From assembly GCA_900544175.1 (NCBI GenBank), contig UQUN01000005.1, positions 42,563 through 106,562 of the forward strand: 64,000 bases of DNA, given 5' to 3'. This document shows positions 53,951 to 63,848 of the stretch, piece by piece. The stretch's first letter is position 1. Each line of letters starts with the position of its first letter. The stretch is from an uncultured Alistipes sp. GTDB taxonomy: Bacteria > Bacteroidota > Bacteroidia > Bacteroidales > UBA932. The position numbers were made by a program, and so were the translations under genes. Below the pieces are notes generated by a model. The model saw only the letters and a program-made list of their open reading frames with translations. It ran no database searches and was not told the DNA's origin.

Positions 53951-56695
53951 ATGAGCAGAGATGATGAAGAAATAGAAGACATGGACATCATGGATGAATT
54001 GGACGGGAACGACGGAGAATCCGCGTCCAGCAAGTTCGACAAGGTCATCTCCGACGGTACCAAAAAGTACAAGCTGTCCGGGATGTACAGGGAATGGTTC
54101 CTGGACTATGCTTCGTACGTGATACTCGAACGTGCTGTACCGCATATAGAGGACGGACTGAAGCCGGTGCAGAGAAGGATTCTGCATGCCATGAAGACAC
54201 AGGACGACGGACGTTTCAACAAAGTCGCCAGTCTGGTCGGAGCGACAATGCCGTATCACCCTCACGGAGACGCATCCATCAAGGACGCATTAGTCCAGCT
54301 TGGCCAGAAGGAGCTGCTCATAGACTGCCAAGGAAACTGGGGCAATATACTGACAGGAGACCCCGCTGCCGCCGGAAGATACATCGAGGCACGCCTGACA
54401 CCGTTTGCCAACGAGGTGCTTTTCAATCCCAAACTCACAGAATGGGTCAATTCCTACGACGGACGCAACCGCGAGCCTGTCAACCTGCCGGTAAAGTTTC
54501 CACTGCTGCTCGCCCAAGGTTCTGAAGGCATTGCTGTCGGTCTTGCCTGCAAGATACTGCCGCACAATTTCAACGAGCTCATCGACGCATCCATTGCCGT
54601 ACTCAAAGGCGAGGACTTCTGCCTCTATCCGGACTTCCCGACAGGAGGATTCGCAGATGTGTCGGCCTACAACAACGGCCGCCGCGGAGGCAGGGTAAGA
54701 GTCAGGGCCGACATCCGGAAAGTAAACAAGAACACGCTGGTCATCACCGAGATACCTTTCGGGACTACCACCAGTGAGATCATAGACTCCATACTGAAGG
54801 CCAACGAGAAAGGCAAGATAAGAATCCGCAAGATAGACGACAACACAGCCGAGCACGCCGAGATAGTAATACAGCTGTACAACGACATCTCCCCTGACAA
54901 GACCATAGATGCCCTGTACGCATGCACTGACTGCGAAGTGAGCATTTCTCCAAACACCTGTGTCATCAAGGACAAGAAGCCCCACTTCATGGGCGTAGAT
55001 GACATTCTCAGGGACAATACGGAAAGGACCAAGAGCCTGATACGTCAGGAACTGGAGATAAGGCTCGAAGAGGTGCAGAGCGAATGGCACTATACGTCCC
55101 TTGAGAAGATATTCTTCGAGAACAGGGTCTACAAGGTACTGGAGAACGACGCCAGGACATGGGAGAGACAGCTCAAGGATGTCAAGACCGCCATGCTGGA
55201 ATACCAGCACCTGCTCCGCAAGAAAATCACTGACGAAGACATCTCCAGACTGGTGGAAAAGCCGGTAAAGAAGATATCCAAGTTCGATATAAAGGCTGCG
55301 ACAGACAAGATTGCGGCCATAGAGAAGAAGGAAGCCGAGATAAACTACAACATAGAGCATCTTACCGAATACTGCATAAAGTTCTTCCAGTCCCTTAAGG
55401 ACAGATACGGAAGCAGGTATCCCAGGCGCACGCGCATAGCCTCATTCGAGGAGATAATAGAATCGAAGGTCGTGGTAAACAACGCCAGGCTTTATGTCAA
55501 CCGCAAGGAAGGATTCATCGGATTGTCTTCCAAGAAGATCGAGGAGGCCGAGTTCATCTGCGAGTGCTCCGACATAGACGAAGTGATAGTATTCCTCAAA
55601 GACGGCCGGTACACGCTCAGGAAAATCTCCGACAAGCAGTTCGTTGAGAAAAACATCATCCATGCAGCCATATTCAAACGCGGAGACAACCGGACAGTAT
55701 ACAATGTCATCTACCGCGACGGCAGGAACGGATACATGTACGCCAAAAGATTCACCGTTCCGAGCATAATAAGGGACAGGTGGTACGACCTTACCAAAGG
55801 CACCCCGGAATCCCAGGTGCTCTGGTTCTCGGCCAATCCGAACGGCGAGGCTGAAACGGTGAAGATCTATCTACGCCCGAGACTCAAGCTAAAGAAGCTG
55901 ATCATGGATTACAACTTCTCCACTCTTGCCATAAAAGGACGCGGCTCCATGGGCAATATCGTCACCAAACATCCTGTCCAGAAGATACTGCTGCGATCAG
56001 CCGGTGTCTCCACGATAGAAGGCAAGCAGATGTGGTTTGACCATGACATTGACCGCCTCAACGAAGACGGAAGAGGCAAACTGCTCGGAGAATTCAGAGG
56101 AGACGAGCACATCCTGGCCATATGCCGCGACGGATCGTTCTATACGACAGGACTTGACCTGAGCACCCGTTTCCAGGGAGACCTGCTGACCGTGGAGAAG
56201 TACGATCCCGAGAAAGTGTTTACGGCGATATACTGGGACAAGACATCCGGCTACTACTACATCAAGCGCTTCACTCTCGAACTGAGCGACAATACAGCCC
56301 AGTATTTCATACCGGCAGAAGACGGAGCCCGTCTGATCGCCGTATCGGAAGATCCGTGGCCGACAGTACGCATAGAGTTCATACCTACCGGCAACAGACC
56401 GAAAGAACCGACAGTGATAGATGCCGGAGAGTTCATCGGAGTAAAGGGATTCCGGGCGAAAGGCAAGAGAGCCGGCGAGAAAATATCCGCCATAGCATTC
56501 GGAGATCCTCTGCATAAAGACACTACCGGACCGGAACAGGCACCACTGGATCTGGAACCGGACCGGACATCCGAATATGAAGATTCCGGATCCGGAAGCA
56601 TAAAAGCCGGTGAGAGCATCGACCTGATTCCTGATTACGGGGAAGAAAACATACATGGGGATGAAAGTCAGGACAACGAGCCGACACTATTTTAA
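53951..56695 (+). CDS. parC: DNA topoisomerase IV subunit A
   Basis: 914 residues. A type IIA A subunit with the catalytic Tyr144 in AAAGRYIEARLT and the quinolone-region motif GATMPYHPHGDASIKDALV. A long coiled coil follows, then a C-terminal region with beta-propeller-like strands. The lack of a clear GyrA box and the Bacteroidota length point to ParC rather than GyrA. ParE is not in the window. The acidic N-terminal 25 residues and C-terminal tail are unusual additions. Confidence 0.92.
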   Translation: MSRDDEEIEDMDIMDELDGNDGESASSKFDKVISDGTKKYKLSGMYREWFLDYASYVILERAVPHIEDGLKPVQRRILHAMKTQDDGRFNKVASLVGATMPYHPHGDASIKDALVQLGQKELLIDCQGNWGNILTGDPAAAGRYIEARLTPFANEVLFNPKLTEWVNSYDGRNREPVNLPVKFPLLLAQGSEGIAVGLACKILPHNFNELIDASIAVLKGEDFCLYPDFPTGGFADVSAYNNGRRGGRVRVRADIRKVNKNTLVITEIPFGTTTSEIIDSILKANEKGKIRIRKIDDNTAEHAEIVIQLYNDISPDKTIDALYACTDCEVSISPNTCVIKDKKPHFMGVDDILRDNTERTKSLIRQELEIRLEEVQSEWHYTSLEKIFFENRVYKVLENDARTWERQLKDVKTAMLEYQHLLRKKITDEDISRLVEKPVKKISKFDIKAATDKIAAIEKKEAEINYNIEHLTEYCIKFFQSLKDRYGSRYPRRTRIASFEEIIESKVVVNNARLYVNRKEGFIGLSSKKIEEAEFICECSDIDEVIVFLKDGRYTLRKISDKQFVEKNIIHAAIFKRGDNRTVYNVIYRDGRNGYMYAKRFTVPSIIRDRWYDLTKGTPESQVLWFSANPNGEAETVKIYLRPRLKLKKLIMDYNFSTLAIKGRGSMGNIVTKHPVQKILLRSAGVSTIEGKQMWFDHDIDRLNEDGRGKLLGEFRGDEHILAICRDGSFYTTGLDLSTRFQGDLLTVEKYDPEKVFTAIYWDKTSGYYYIKRFTLELSDNTAQYFIPAEDGARLIAVSEDPWPTVRIEFIPTGNRPKEPTVIDAGEFIGVKGFRAKGKRAGEKISAIAFGDPLHKDTTGPEQAPLDLEPDRTSEYEDSGSGSIKAGESIDLIPDYGEENIHGDESQDNEPTLF

Positions 56696-56707
56696 ACCAA
56701 AAGACAA

Positions 56708-57205
56708 ATGATCATATCACTCATCGGTTTCATGGCCGCCGGAAAGACCACTGTCGGAAAGGAGCTGTCGGAAAGACTCGGAGCCCCCATGATAGACACT
56801 GATGCATACATTGAAGAGAACGAGGGAAAGACCATATCCGAAATATTCGAGGAAAGCGGAGAAAGCGGATTCCGCAAGATAGAGGAAACATGCCTTGAGG
56901 ATATTCTGGAAGAGCATATTGCGGAACACCCGGAGACCCTTGAAGACAAGACCAGATGCACTTTGGTCCTGTCATTGGGCGGAGGCATTGTAACGACTCC
57001 TGCGTGCCGGGACCTGATATCCCGCTTCACTTACTGCATCTACATTAAAGCCGACATAGAGACCCTGTTTGAGCGCCTTTCCAAGGATACCGGCGGACGC
57101 ACTCTCCTCGAGAACCGAGGCGATGTTCCTCTCCGTCAGGTCATCGAACGTCTGTACAAGGAGCGCGAGCCTTTCTATGAGGCCCTTGCCCGCACGACTG
57201 TCTGA
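56708..57205 (+). CDS. aroK: Shikimate kinase
   Basis: 165 residues. Walker A GFMAAGKTT, shikimate-binding DTDAYIE and FRKIEE, LSLGGGIV, and the lid GRTLLEN. It phosphorylates shikimate in chorismate synthesis. It converges with aroE, which acts in the step before, across an 18-nt gap; the two are on opposite strands. Confidence 0.97.
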   Translation: MIISLIGFMAAGKTTVGKELSERLGAPMIDTDAYIEENEGKTISEIFEESGESGFRKIEETCLEDILEEHIAEHPETLEDKTRCTLVLSLGGGIVTTPACRDLISRFTYCIYIKADIETLFERLSKDTGGRTLLENRGDVPLRQVIERLYKEREPFYEALARTTV

Positions 57206-57223
57206 CCTTCACCGGCCTGCTTG

Positions 57224-58273
57224 TTATATTGAACTGCAACCGTGCGTACCAGAAAGGAGGGAGGGACCGAGAACGATGCGGTAGGTGGCGACGGCCTGGA
57301 GACGCAGCCAGGTAAGGCCGGATATATAGCGGCGGCATGGAACGGTATTCAGGAACGGGTCCTTGTAGTTGGCTTCTATGACGGTCTTGCCGGACAGTAT
57401 GTCCGGGCTGACGGTCAGCAAGTGCCGGATGGTGGTGACGGGACCGGGAAGGGAATATATTATGACATCGGAATCCCGGATGGCCGCCAGCAGTTCATCA
57501 GCGGCAGGCCGCATCACTGCAGGCAAAGGGAAACGGCCAGGGACGGTACGGTCTTCGGAGTTGATTTCAACAGAGTCCAATCCGACAATCTGTGGAACGG
57601 CACTGCACGAATGAGGATCGTATGTACGCAGGTGCTCCACATATTCCAGTGACCTGCCAATGGTACGGTTACAGACGGTTGTCTGCATACCGGTCTCAAG
57701 AGCAGCTGCTGCGGCTGCCTTACCAGCTCCGCCACATCCGATTACCAGTGCCTTATATCCTTCAGAATCAGAATATTCTTGCCGGATTATCTCCTGAACA
57801 GCCTCAAAGTCGGTATTGTACGCCATGATTTGAAATGCGCTGTCCGAAAATGGAATGGTGTCTTCCACACGTTGTCCTCTGCCTGCCGATGGAACAGTTC
57901 CGTCTCCGGCCTGCCGTGCAACTGAACAGATGCCATCCACCGGTATCTTGACCAGCAGATTTGCTGCCATACACCGCAGGGCGGAATAGTCGTAAGAGTC
58001 TGCGGCGCGGAAAGCATCCTCCTTGAAGGGAGCGGTAACATTTACGGCGACATAGCCCCGTAGAAACACTGAATATGCGTCGGAGAAGTTGTCGCGTTGA
58101 ATCAGATCGTAACTCCAACGCTGCAATATGTCCGGTCTGTCAGCGAAATATTCCCGGAAAAGCACAGGACTCCGGCTGTGCCCGATCGGATTGCCGATAA
58201 GGCCGAGTCTCCGGCAACCGATGGGGATAGTGTCGCGGTCAGTCATGGCAATGATGTTTAGAATGTCGGACAA
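57224..58273 (-). CDS. aroE: Shikimate dehydrogenase, longer than usual
   Basis: 349 residues; typical AroE is about 250-290. Substrate site IGNPIGHSRSPVL, catalytic Lys in NVTAPFKE, Asp in YNTDFEAV, NADP motif VIGCGGAGKAAAAAA, and EANYKDPF. An extra stretch of about 35 residues (about 117-150; rich in Gly, Asp and Ser) lies between the two halves. An ATG 9 codons in (MTDRDT) is an alternative start. It is last of lysS-trmH-aroE on the minus strand, 28 nt after the methyltransferase gene. Confidence 0.9.
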   Translation of the reverse strand: MSDILNIIAMTDRDTIPIGCRRLGLIGNPIGHSRSPVLFREYFADRPDILQRWSYDLIQRDNFSDAYSVFLRGYVAVNVTAPFKEDAFRAADSYDYSALRCMAANLLVKIPVDGICSVARQAGDGTVPSAGRGQRVEDTIPFSDSAFQIMAYNTDFEAVQEIIRQEYSDSEGYKALVIGCGGAGKAAAAAALETGMQTTVCNRTIGRSLEYVEHLRTYDPHSCSAVPQIVGLDSVEINSEDRTVPGRFPLPAVMRPAADELLAAIRDSDVIIYSLPGPVTTIRHLLTVSPDILSGKTVIEANYKDPFLNTVPCRRYISGLTWLRLQAVATYRIVLGPSLLSGTHGCSSI

Positions 58274-58301
58274 TTGCGTCAGTAACGTACAGTGATACGG
58301 G

Positions 58302-59189
58302 CTATGTAGAGGAGGTCATGACGGTACGGCGCTGCCGGAGAGCCTCATAACAAAGGACTGCCATGGATGCAGAGACATTGAGGGAATCGATGTGACCCAG
58401 CATCGGTATACGGATATGAGCGTCGGCGGCGCGTCTCCATATATCGGTGAGGCCGTCGGCTTCCGTACCGAATACCAGGGCGGCAGGACGGGTCATGTCG
58501 GTGTCGTAGTACAGTTCCGAGTCCTGGAGCTGAGCTGTCAGTATGCTTATACCGTGTGATTTTAGCCAGGCAACTGCATCAGCCGACGAGCATACGGCTA
58601 TATTGCTGGTAAATACCCCTCCAAGACTGGCTCGGATCAGATTGGGATTGTAGAGATCCGTATGCGGGTCGCAGACCAGAACTGCGGATACTCCTGAGGC
58701 ATCGGCTGTACGGAGCATTGCCCCCAAGTTGCCTGGCTTTTCAACCGACTCTACGACAACAATCAAGGGAGCGTATTCAGGGACAGGACAATTTGTGCCG
58801 GAACCTCCGAAGATTATGCGGTCAAGAGCCTCCAGCGACCGGTCCTGCGCACTGCCGCAGACCACTGCAAGGATTCCTTCCGTACCTCTTCGGTAGGCCA
58901 TTTTCCCATAGACCGCTTCGGAAACTTCGAAAAATAGCGTCTCTCCTTCCGAAGGTGGAACGGAGGGCAAACCGCTCTGCATACCCTTGGAACAGATCTC
59001 TGGACAACAGAACACCGCTCGGAGACGGAAACCACTCTCGAGACAACGCTGTACTTCGCGCAAACCTTCTACGACAAACAGACCCTTCTCCCGGCGGAGG
59101 GAAGAACTGCTCTGAAGGGCTGTAACTTCCTTGATCCGAGGATTCTGTAGGGAGGTAATGGTCTCCCGGTCGTGCCGGTTATTTTTCAT
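58302..59189 (-). CDS. TrmH/SpoU-family RNA 2'-O-methyltransferase
   Basis: 295 residues. An N-terminal substrate-binding domain (ITSLQNPRIKEVTALQ) precedes the SPOUT knot, with motif 1 VEKPGNLGAMLRTADA, motif 2 LVFGTEADGLTD and motif 3 IPMLGHIDSLNVSASMAV. The target could be tRNA or 23S rRNA and cannot be told by eye. It overlaps the lysS end by 11 nt. Confidence 0.94.
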   Translation of the reverse strand: MKNNRHDRETITSLQNPRIKEVTALQSSSSLRREKGLFVVEGLREVQRCLESGFRLRAVFCCPEICSKGMQSGLPSVPPSEGETLFFEVSEAVYGKMAYRRGTEGILAVVCGSAQDRSLEALDRIIFGGSGTNCPVPEYAPLIVVVESVEKPGNLGAMLRTADASGVSAVLVCDPHTDLYNPNLIRASLGGVFTSNIAVCSSADAVAWLKSHGISILTAQLQDSELYYDTDMTRPAALVFGTEADGLTDIWRRAADAHIRIPMLGHIDSLNVSASMAVLCYEALRQRRTVMTSST

Positions 59190-60741
59190 TTGCTGTAGAT
59201 GCTTCAGTATTGTCCTGGGCGGCGGGCTTTTTCTCCGGACGCATCTGAGGGAAGAAAAGCACGTCCTGAATGGTAGTGGCCCCGGTCATGAACATGGTGA
59301 GGCGGTCGATGCCCATTCCCATTCCGGATGTCGGAGGCATGCCGTACTCGAGTGCGCGGACGAAATCCATGTCGATGTACATGGCCTCATCGTCTCCCTT
59401 GTCCTTGAGCTTGAGCTGCTCCTTGAAGCGGTAGAGCTGGTCGATGGGGTCGTTGAGCTCGCTGTATGCGTTGCACAGTTCCTTGCCGCCTACGAATAGC
59501 TCGAAGCGTTCGGTCAGGGACGGGTCGTTGCGATGACGCTTGGTCAGAGGCGAGGTCTCCCACGGGTAGTCGGTGATGAAGGTGGGCTGGATCAGATGCT
59601 TCTCACAGTATTCGCCGAAAATGGCATCTATCAGCTTACCCACGCCCATGGTCTTGTCCACCTCGATATGCAGGTCCGTGCAGACTTTGCGCAGGGCCTC
59701 CTCGTCCATTCCGCGCACGTCGACTCCGGCGTATTCCTTTATGGCGTCGAGCAAGGGCAGGCGGCGGTAGGGCTTGCGGAACTCTATCTCGTTGCCTCCG
59801 ATGGTCAGCAGAGTCCTGCCGTTGACGGCCATGGCCACTTTCTCCAGCATGTTCTCCACGAACTCCATCATCCAGATGTAGTCCTTGTAGGCCACGTATA
59901 TCTCCATGCAGGTGAACTCGGGGTTGTGGGTCTTGTCCATACCCTCGTTGCGGAAGTCCTTGGCAAATTCGTACACTCCAGCGAAGCCTCCTACAATCAG
60001 TCTCTTAAGGTAGAGTTCGTTGGCTATTCGCAGATAGAGAGGAATATCCAGGGCATTGTGATGCGTGATGAACGGACGGGCACTGGCACCTCCGGGTATG
60101 GGCTGGAGAATGGGAGTCTCCACCTCCAGATAGCCGAAGGAGTTGAAGTATTCCCTCATGGTCTGCACTATCCTGGTCCTCTTGACAAACACGTCCTTGA
60201 CCTGTGGATTGACCACCAGATCCACATACCTCATGCGGTAGCGGAGCTCGGGATCTGAGAAGGCGTCGTATACCTCGCCGTCCTTTTCCTTGACGATGGG
60301 CAGCACTCTGAGGGACTTGGAGAGGACAGTCAGACTCTTGGCGTGAATAGAGAGCTGGCCGGTCTGGGTGATGAAGGCGTAGCCCTTGACACCGATAAAA
60401 TCGCCTATGTCGAGAAGCTTCTTGAAGACCGTATTGTACATCATCTTGTCCTCGCCAGGACATATCTCGTCCCTTTTGACATAGACCTGAATACGGCCTT
60501 CGGAGTCCTGCAGTTCGATGAATGACGCGGCCCCCATGATACGGCGGCTCATCATCCTGCCGGCAATGGAAATCTCCGCAAAGGGGCATTTCTCAGGATC
60601 GTATTTCTCCTTTATCTCTGTAGTGGTGGTATTGACATCATAAAGTGCGGCGGGATAAGGCTCGATACCCAGTTCCCTGAGTCTGGTCACAGCTTCGCGC
60701 CGGTTCTGCTCCTGCTCGTTCAGCTCTGTATTATTTTCCAT
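59179..60741 (-). CDS. lysS: Lysyl-tRNA synthetase, class II
   Basis: 520 residues. An N-terminal OB-fold anticodon-binding domain (about 60-150), then the class II core: motif 2 FRNEGMDKTHNPEFTCMEIY and motif 3 GMGMGIDRLTM. A short Ala/Ser/Glu tail follows residue 500. It starts 27 nt after its -7 box. Confidence 0.98.
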   Translation of the reverse strand: MENNTELNEQEQNRREAVTRLRELGIEPYPAALYDVNTTTTEIKEKYDPEKCPFAEISIAGRMMSRRIMGAASFIELQDSEGRIQVYVKRDEICPGEDKMMYNTVFKKLLDIGDFIGVKGYAFITQTGQLSIHAKSLTVLSKSLRVLPIVKEKDGEVYDAFSDPELRYRMRYVDLVVNPQVKDVFVKRTRIVQTMREYFNSFGYLEVETPILQPIPGGASARPFITHHNALDIPLYLRIANELYLKRLIVGGFAGVYEFAKDFRNEGMDKTHNPEFTCMEIYVAYKDYIWMMEFVENMLEKVAMAVNGRTLLTIGGNEIEFRKPYRRLPLLDAIKEYAGVDVRGMDEEALRKVCTDLHIEVDKTMGVGKLIDAIFGEYCEKHLIQPTFITDYPWETSPLTKRHRNDPSLTERFELFVGGKELCNAYSELNDPIDQLYRFKEQLKLKDKGDDEAMYIDMDFVRALEYGMPPTSGMGMGIDRLTMFMTGATTIQDVLFFPQMRPEKKPAAQDNTEASTANEK

Positions 60742-60767
60742 TTTAAAAACATTAAACTTTGAAATGG

Positions 60768-60775
60768 CAAATTTA
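60768..60775 (-). promoter_or_regulatory. -7 box TAAATTTG for lysS-trmH-aroE
   Basis: On the minus strand, TAAATTTG followed by CC lies 26 nt before the lysS ATG at 60741. Confidence 0.6.
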
Positions 60776-61032
60776 ACTTTTTTCTTTTAATAAGAATCTT
60801 AAAAAATGATTATCCGCAAACAAACCACATGTCTTGGCGGCACGTCTGTCTGGAAAGCCATCCTGCGGCACAGCAGCAGTGCCCAACTTACTAAAACACT
60901 GACATCCAGATCAATATCATGAAGCATGCTGCACTATGGTCTGTTTTTTAAGACTATGAGGTGTACGGTAAGAGTCCCGAATATCTTTTGAGAAAAATTT
61001 AAACGGCTTCTAAACATTTTGAATAAATATGT
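60776..61032. other. Intergenic gap between lysS and recJ
   Basis: About 260 nt with no convincing gene. It is AT-rich at both ends with a more GC-rich middle (60835-60890). It holds a 19-bp inverted match (60995-61013) to the end of the insertion sequence at 63849, differing at one base. A 42-codon minus-strand frame (60799-60927) exists but shows no recognised feature. Confidence 0.5.
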
Positions 61033-61040
61033 TAATTTTG
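61033..61040 (+). promoter_or_regulatory. -7 box TAATTTTG, very close to the recJ ATG
   Basis: TAATTTTG followed by C ends only 6 nt before the ATG at 61046. With the usual spacing to the start of transcription, the recJ mRNA would begin at or near the ATG. No good -33 element is seen. Confidence 0.5.
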
Positions 61041-61045
61041 CGGTC

Positions 61046-62776
61046 ATGGCAATCGAGAAAAAATGGATAGTTAAAGAGCAAGGCAATCCCGCAGCTGTCA
61101 GAGCCCTGTCAGCAGAGCTGGGCATCGACCAGGTATTAGCGAACTTATTGGTACAACGCAATATAACCACAGCTGACAGAGCAAGGGAATTCTTCAAGCC
61201 GGATCTTTCAAAACTCCATGACCCGTTTCTGATGAAAGATATGGACAAGGCCGTGGAGAGACTCGGGAAAGCCATTTCCAGTGAGGAAAAAGTTCTCATA
61301 TACGGAGACTACGATGTGGACGGGACTACGGCCGTGGCACTTATGTACACGTTTATCCGCAATTTCAACCCAAACGTAGAATACTATATCCCGGACCGCT
61401 ACGACGAGGGATACGGAATATCCTATAAAGGCATCGACTGGGGACACGAGAACGGATACACCCTTATCGTAGCATTGGACTGCGGCATAAAGGCCGTCGA
61501 GAAGATTGCCTATGCCAGATCACTCGGTATGGACATGATCATATGCGACCACCACCTGCCGGATGAGGAACTGCCTCCTGCGGTGGCCATTCTCGACCCG
61601 AAACGTCCTGACTGCAACTATCCGTTCGATGATCTGTCCGGTTGCGGCGTAGGATTCAAGCTGATACAGGCATACGCAATGCGCAAGTCCATTCCTTTCG
61701 CCTGGGTAGAGTCTTTTCTGGACCTCGTTGCAGTGAGCATTGCCGCAGATCTGGTATCAATGACAGGCGAGAACAGGATCCTCGCCTACTACGGACTTGA
61801 GAAACTGAACGAATCGCCCAGAAAAGGCCTGCAGTCCATAATAAAACTGTCCGGACTGGAGAACCACAAGATAACAGTGGACGACATCGTATTCAAGATA
61901 GGCCCAAGAATCAACGCGGCAGGCCGAATGGAATCCGGCAGGACAGCAGTCCATCTTCTGGTATCCCGTAACGACGAGGAGGCACAGAACATTGGCAAGA
62001 TCATCGACCTTCACAACAAGGAACGCAAAAGCGTGGACAAGCAGATAACCAAGGCCGCCATAGACTCGGTGATGCACGACAGGGATTTCAGGAACAGGAA
62101 GTCCACCGTAGTATTCGACCCCAAGTGGAACAAGGGCGTAGTGGCCATAGTGGCATCAAGACTTGTAGAAGCATTCTACCGCCCCACCATAGTACTCACA
62201 GAGTCAAACGGTCTCATCACCGGCTCGGCACGAAGCATCGCCGGATTCGACCTTTACGAAGCCATCAAGGAATGCTCCGAATACCTCGAGAACTACGGAG
62301 GCCACATGTATGCTGCAGGACTCACCCTCAAAAAGGAAAATTTCAAACCGTTCGAGGAAAAATTCGAGAAAGTAGTGGCCGAAAAGATCACCGAGGACAT
62401 ACTCACTCCCGTCGTACAGATAGACACCTATCTTGATTTCAAGCAGATAACCCCTAAATTTTTCCGCATCCTGAAGCAGTTCCAACCTTTCGGCCCAGGC
62501 AACCAGTCACCCGTGTTCATCACGGAGAACGTCTACGACAACGGCAACGGACGGCTGGTCGGCTCCGGCAACGGACACATGAAACTGGAACTCATACAGG
62601 AGGACGAGCCTTACCGCTACATTTCAGCGATAGCATTCAACAGGGCCGAGCATTTCGAGCACCTGCATGCCGGCAACCCGGTGGACATCTGTTATTCCAT
62701 AGCCGAGAACTACTATCGCGGCATCGCCAACATACAGCTCAGAGTCAAGGATATACACAAAAAAGAACTCTTTTAG
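61046..62776 (+). CDS. recJ: Single-stranded-DNA-specific exonuclease RecJ
   Basis: 576 residues from the ATG at 61046 (MAIEKKWIVKEQ). The DHH superfamily metal site: LIYGDYDVDGTTAV, IICDHHLPDEE, and LSGCGVGFKL. DHHA1 follows with NAAGRMESGR and GSARSIAGFDL, and the C-terminal OB fold. It degrades single-stranded DNA 5' to 3' in recombination and mismatch repair. A TTG-started frame extends 9 codons upstream but covers the promoter box. Confidence 0.96.
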   Translation: MAIEKKWIVKEQGNPAAVRALSAELGIDQVLANLLVQRNITTADRAREFFKPDLSKLHDPFLMKDMDKAVERLGKAISSEEKVLIYGDYDVDGTTAVALMYTFIRNFNPNVEYYIPDRYDEGYGISYKGIDWGHENGYTLIVALDCGIKAVEKIAYARSLGMDMIICDHHLPDEELPPAVAILDPKRPDCNYPFDDLSGCGVGFKLIQAYAMRKSIPFAWVESFLDLVAVSIAADLVSMTGENRILAYYGLEKLNESPRKGLQSIIKLSGLENHKITVDDIVFKIGPRINAAGRMESGRTAVHLLVSRNDEEAQNIGKIIDLHNKERKSVDKQITKAAIDSVMHDRDFRNRKSTVVFDPKWNKGVVAIVASRLVEAFYRPTIVLTESNGLITGSARSIAGFDLYEAIKECSEYLENYGGHMYAAGLTLKKENFKPFEEKFEKVVAEKITEDILTPVVQIDTYLDFKQITPKFFRILKQFQPFGPGNQSPVFITENVYDNGNGRLVGSGNGHMKLELIQEDEPYRYISAIAFNRAEHFEHLHAGNPVDICYSIAENYYRGIANIQLRVKDIHKKELF

Positions 62777-62789
62777 CATTTCCACGTAT

Positions 62790-63818
62790 ATGCTCAATTT
62801 CGAATGCGACTACATGAAAGGAGCCTGCCCGGCGGTACTCCAGAGACTGATTGAGACCAATATGGACGAGACCCTCGGTTACGGGGCCGACCCCTATTGC
62901 AGGTCCGCCATAGAACGTATAAGAGCGGCCTGCGGATGCCCGGAAGCCAGAGTCTATTTCCTGACCGGAGGCACACAGGTCAATGCTACTGCCATGTACG
63001 CTGTACTGAGACACTGCCAGGGCGTGATATCGCCCGCCACCGGACACATCAACCATCACGAATCCGGTGCTGTCGAAGCCACCGGGCACAAGGTCATTGC
63101 CCTGCCCGGACACGATGGAGGAAAACTGAAGGCGGAAGACGTGGAAAGATACCTCAAAGACTACTGGGCCGACGAGAACTACGCCCATATCGTGGAACCC
63201 GGCATGGTCTACATCACCCATCCCACCGAACTCGGTGCGCTCTACACTATGGATGAGCTTAAGGCCCTGTCTTCCGTATGCAGGAACTACCGCATTCCGC
63301 TGTATCTGGACGGAGCCAGACTTGCATATGCCCTCGCATCAGACAAGACGGACATCACGCTTGAAGACATCGCCTCACTCTGCGACATATTCTATATCGG
63401 AGGTACAAAATGCGGAGCCCTGTTCGGGGAAGCCCTCGTGATTCCGCGTCCGGAACTGACTGGCGAGCTGTTCTCCATCATCAAGCAGAGAGGAGCCATG
63501 CTGGCCAAGGGCCGGCTGCTGGGCCTCCAGTTCGATACCCTGTTCACCGACGGGCTCTACGCCCGGAACGGCCTGAACGCCATCGAGACAGCCGACTTGC
63601 TCGCCAAAGGGATCAAGGACAAAGGCTACAGTTTCCTGATACCGCCTCAGACCAACCAGCTGTTTGTCATCATGGAGAACGGCAGGATAGAGGCACTGCG
63701 CAGGGAGGTCTCCTTCTCCATGTGGGAGCATGTGGACTCGGACCGCAGCGCGATACGACTGGTCACCGACTGGGCGACCTCAAAGGCCGACATAGAGGCC
63801 CTGCTCGCTCTGCTGTAG
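62790..63818 (+). CDS. ltaE: Low-specificity L-threonine aldolase (beta-eliminating lyase family)
   Basis: 342 residues. PLP fold type I: FLTGGTQVNATAM, HINHHESGAVEATGHK, LYLDGARLAYAL, and the Schiff-base Lys in IGGTKCGALFGEAL. It splits threonine or allo-threonine to glycine and acetaldehyde. A related aromatic-amino-acid beta-lyase activity is less likely. It begins 13 nt after recJ and is probably co-transcribed with it. Confidence 0.92.
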   Translation: MLNFECDYMKGACPAVLQRLIETNMDETLGYGADPYCRSAIERIRAACGCPEARVYFLTGGTQVNATAMYAVLRHCQGVISPATGHINHHESGAVEATGHKVIALPGHDGGKLKAEDVERYLKDYWADENYAHIVEPGMVYITHPTELGALYTMDELKALSSVCRNYRIPLYLDGARLAYALASDKTDITLEDIASLCDIFYIGGTKCGALFGEALVIPRPELTGELFSIIKQRGAMLAKGRLLGLQFDTLFTDGLYARNGLNAIETADLLAKGIKDKGYSFLIPPQTNQLFVIMENGRIEALRREVSFSMWEHVDSDRSAIRLVTDWATSKADIEALLALL

Positions 63819-63848
63819 CCCCTGCAGCCGCTCAGTCATTGAGCATTA

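Noticed and set aside
60799..60927. A 42-codon minus-strand frame between lysS and recJ
   Set aside because: No promoter box, recognised family or start context; could be a remnant but cannot be supported.
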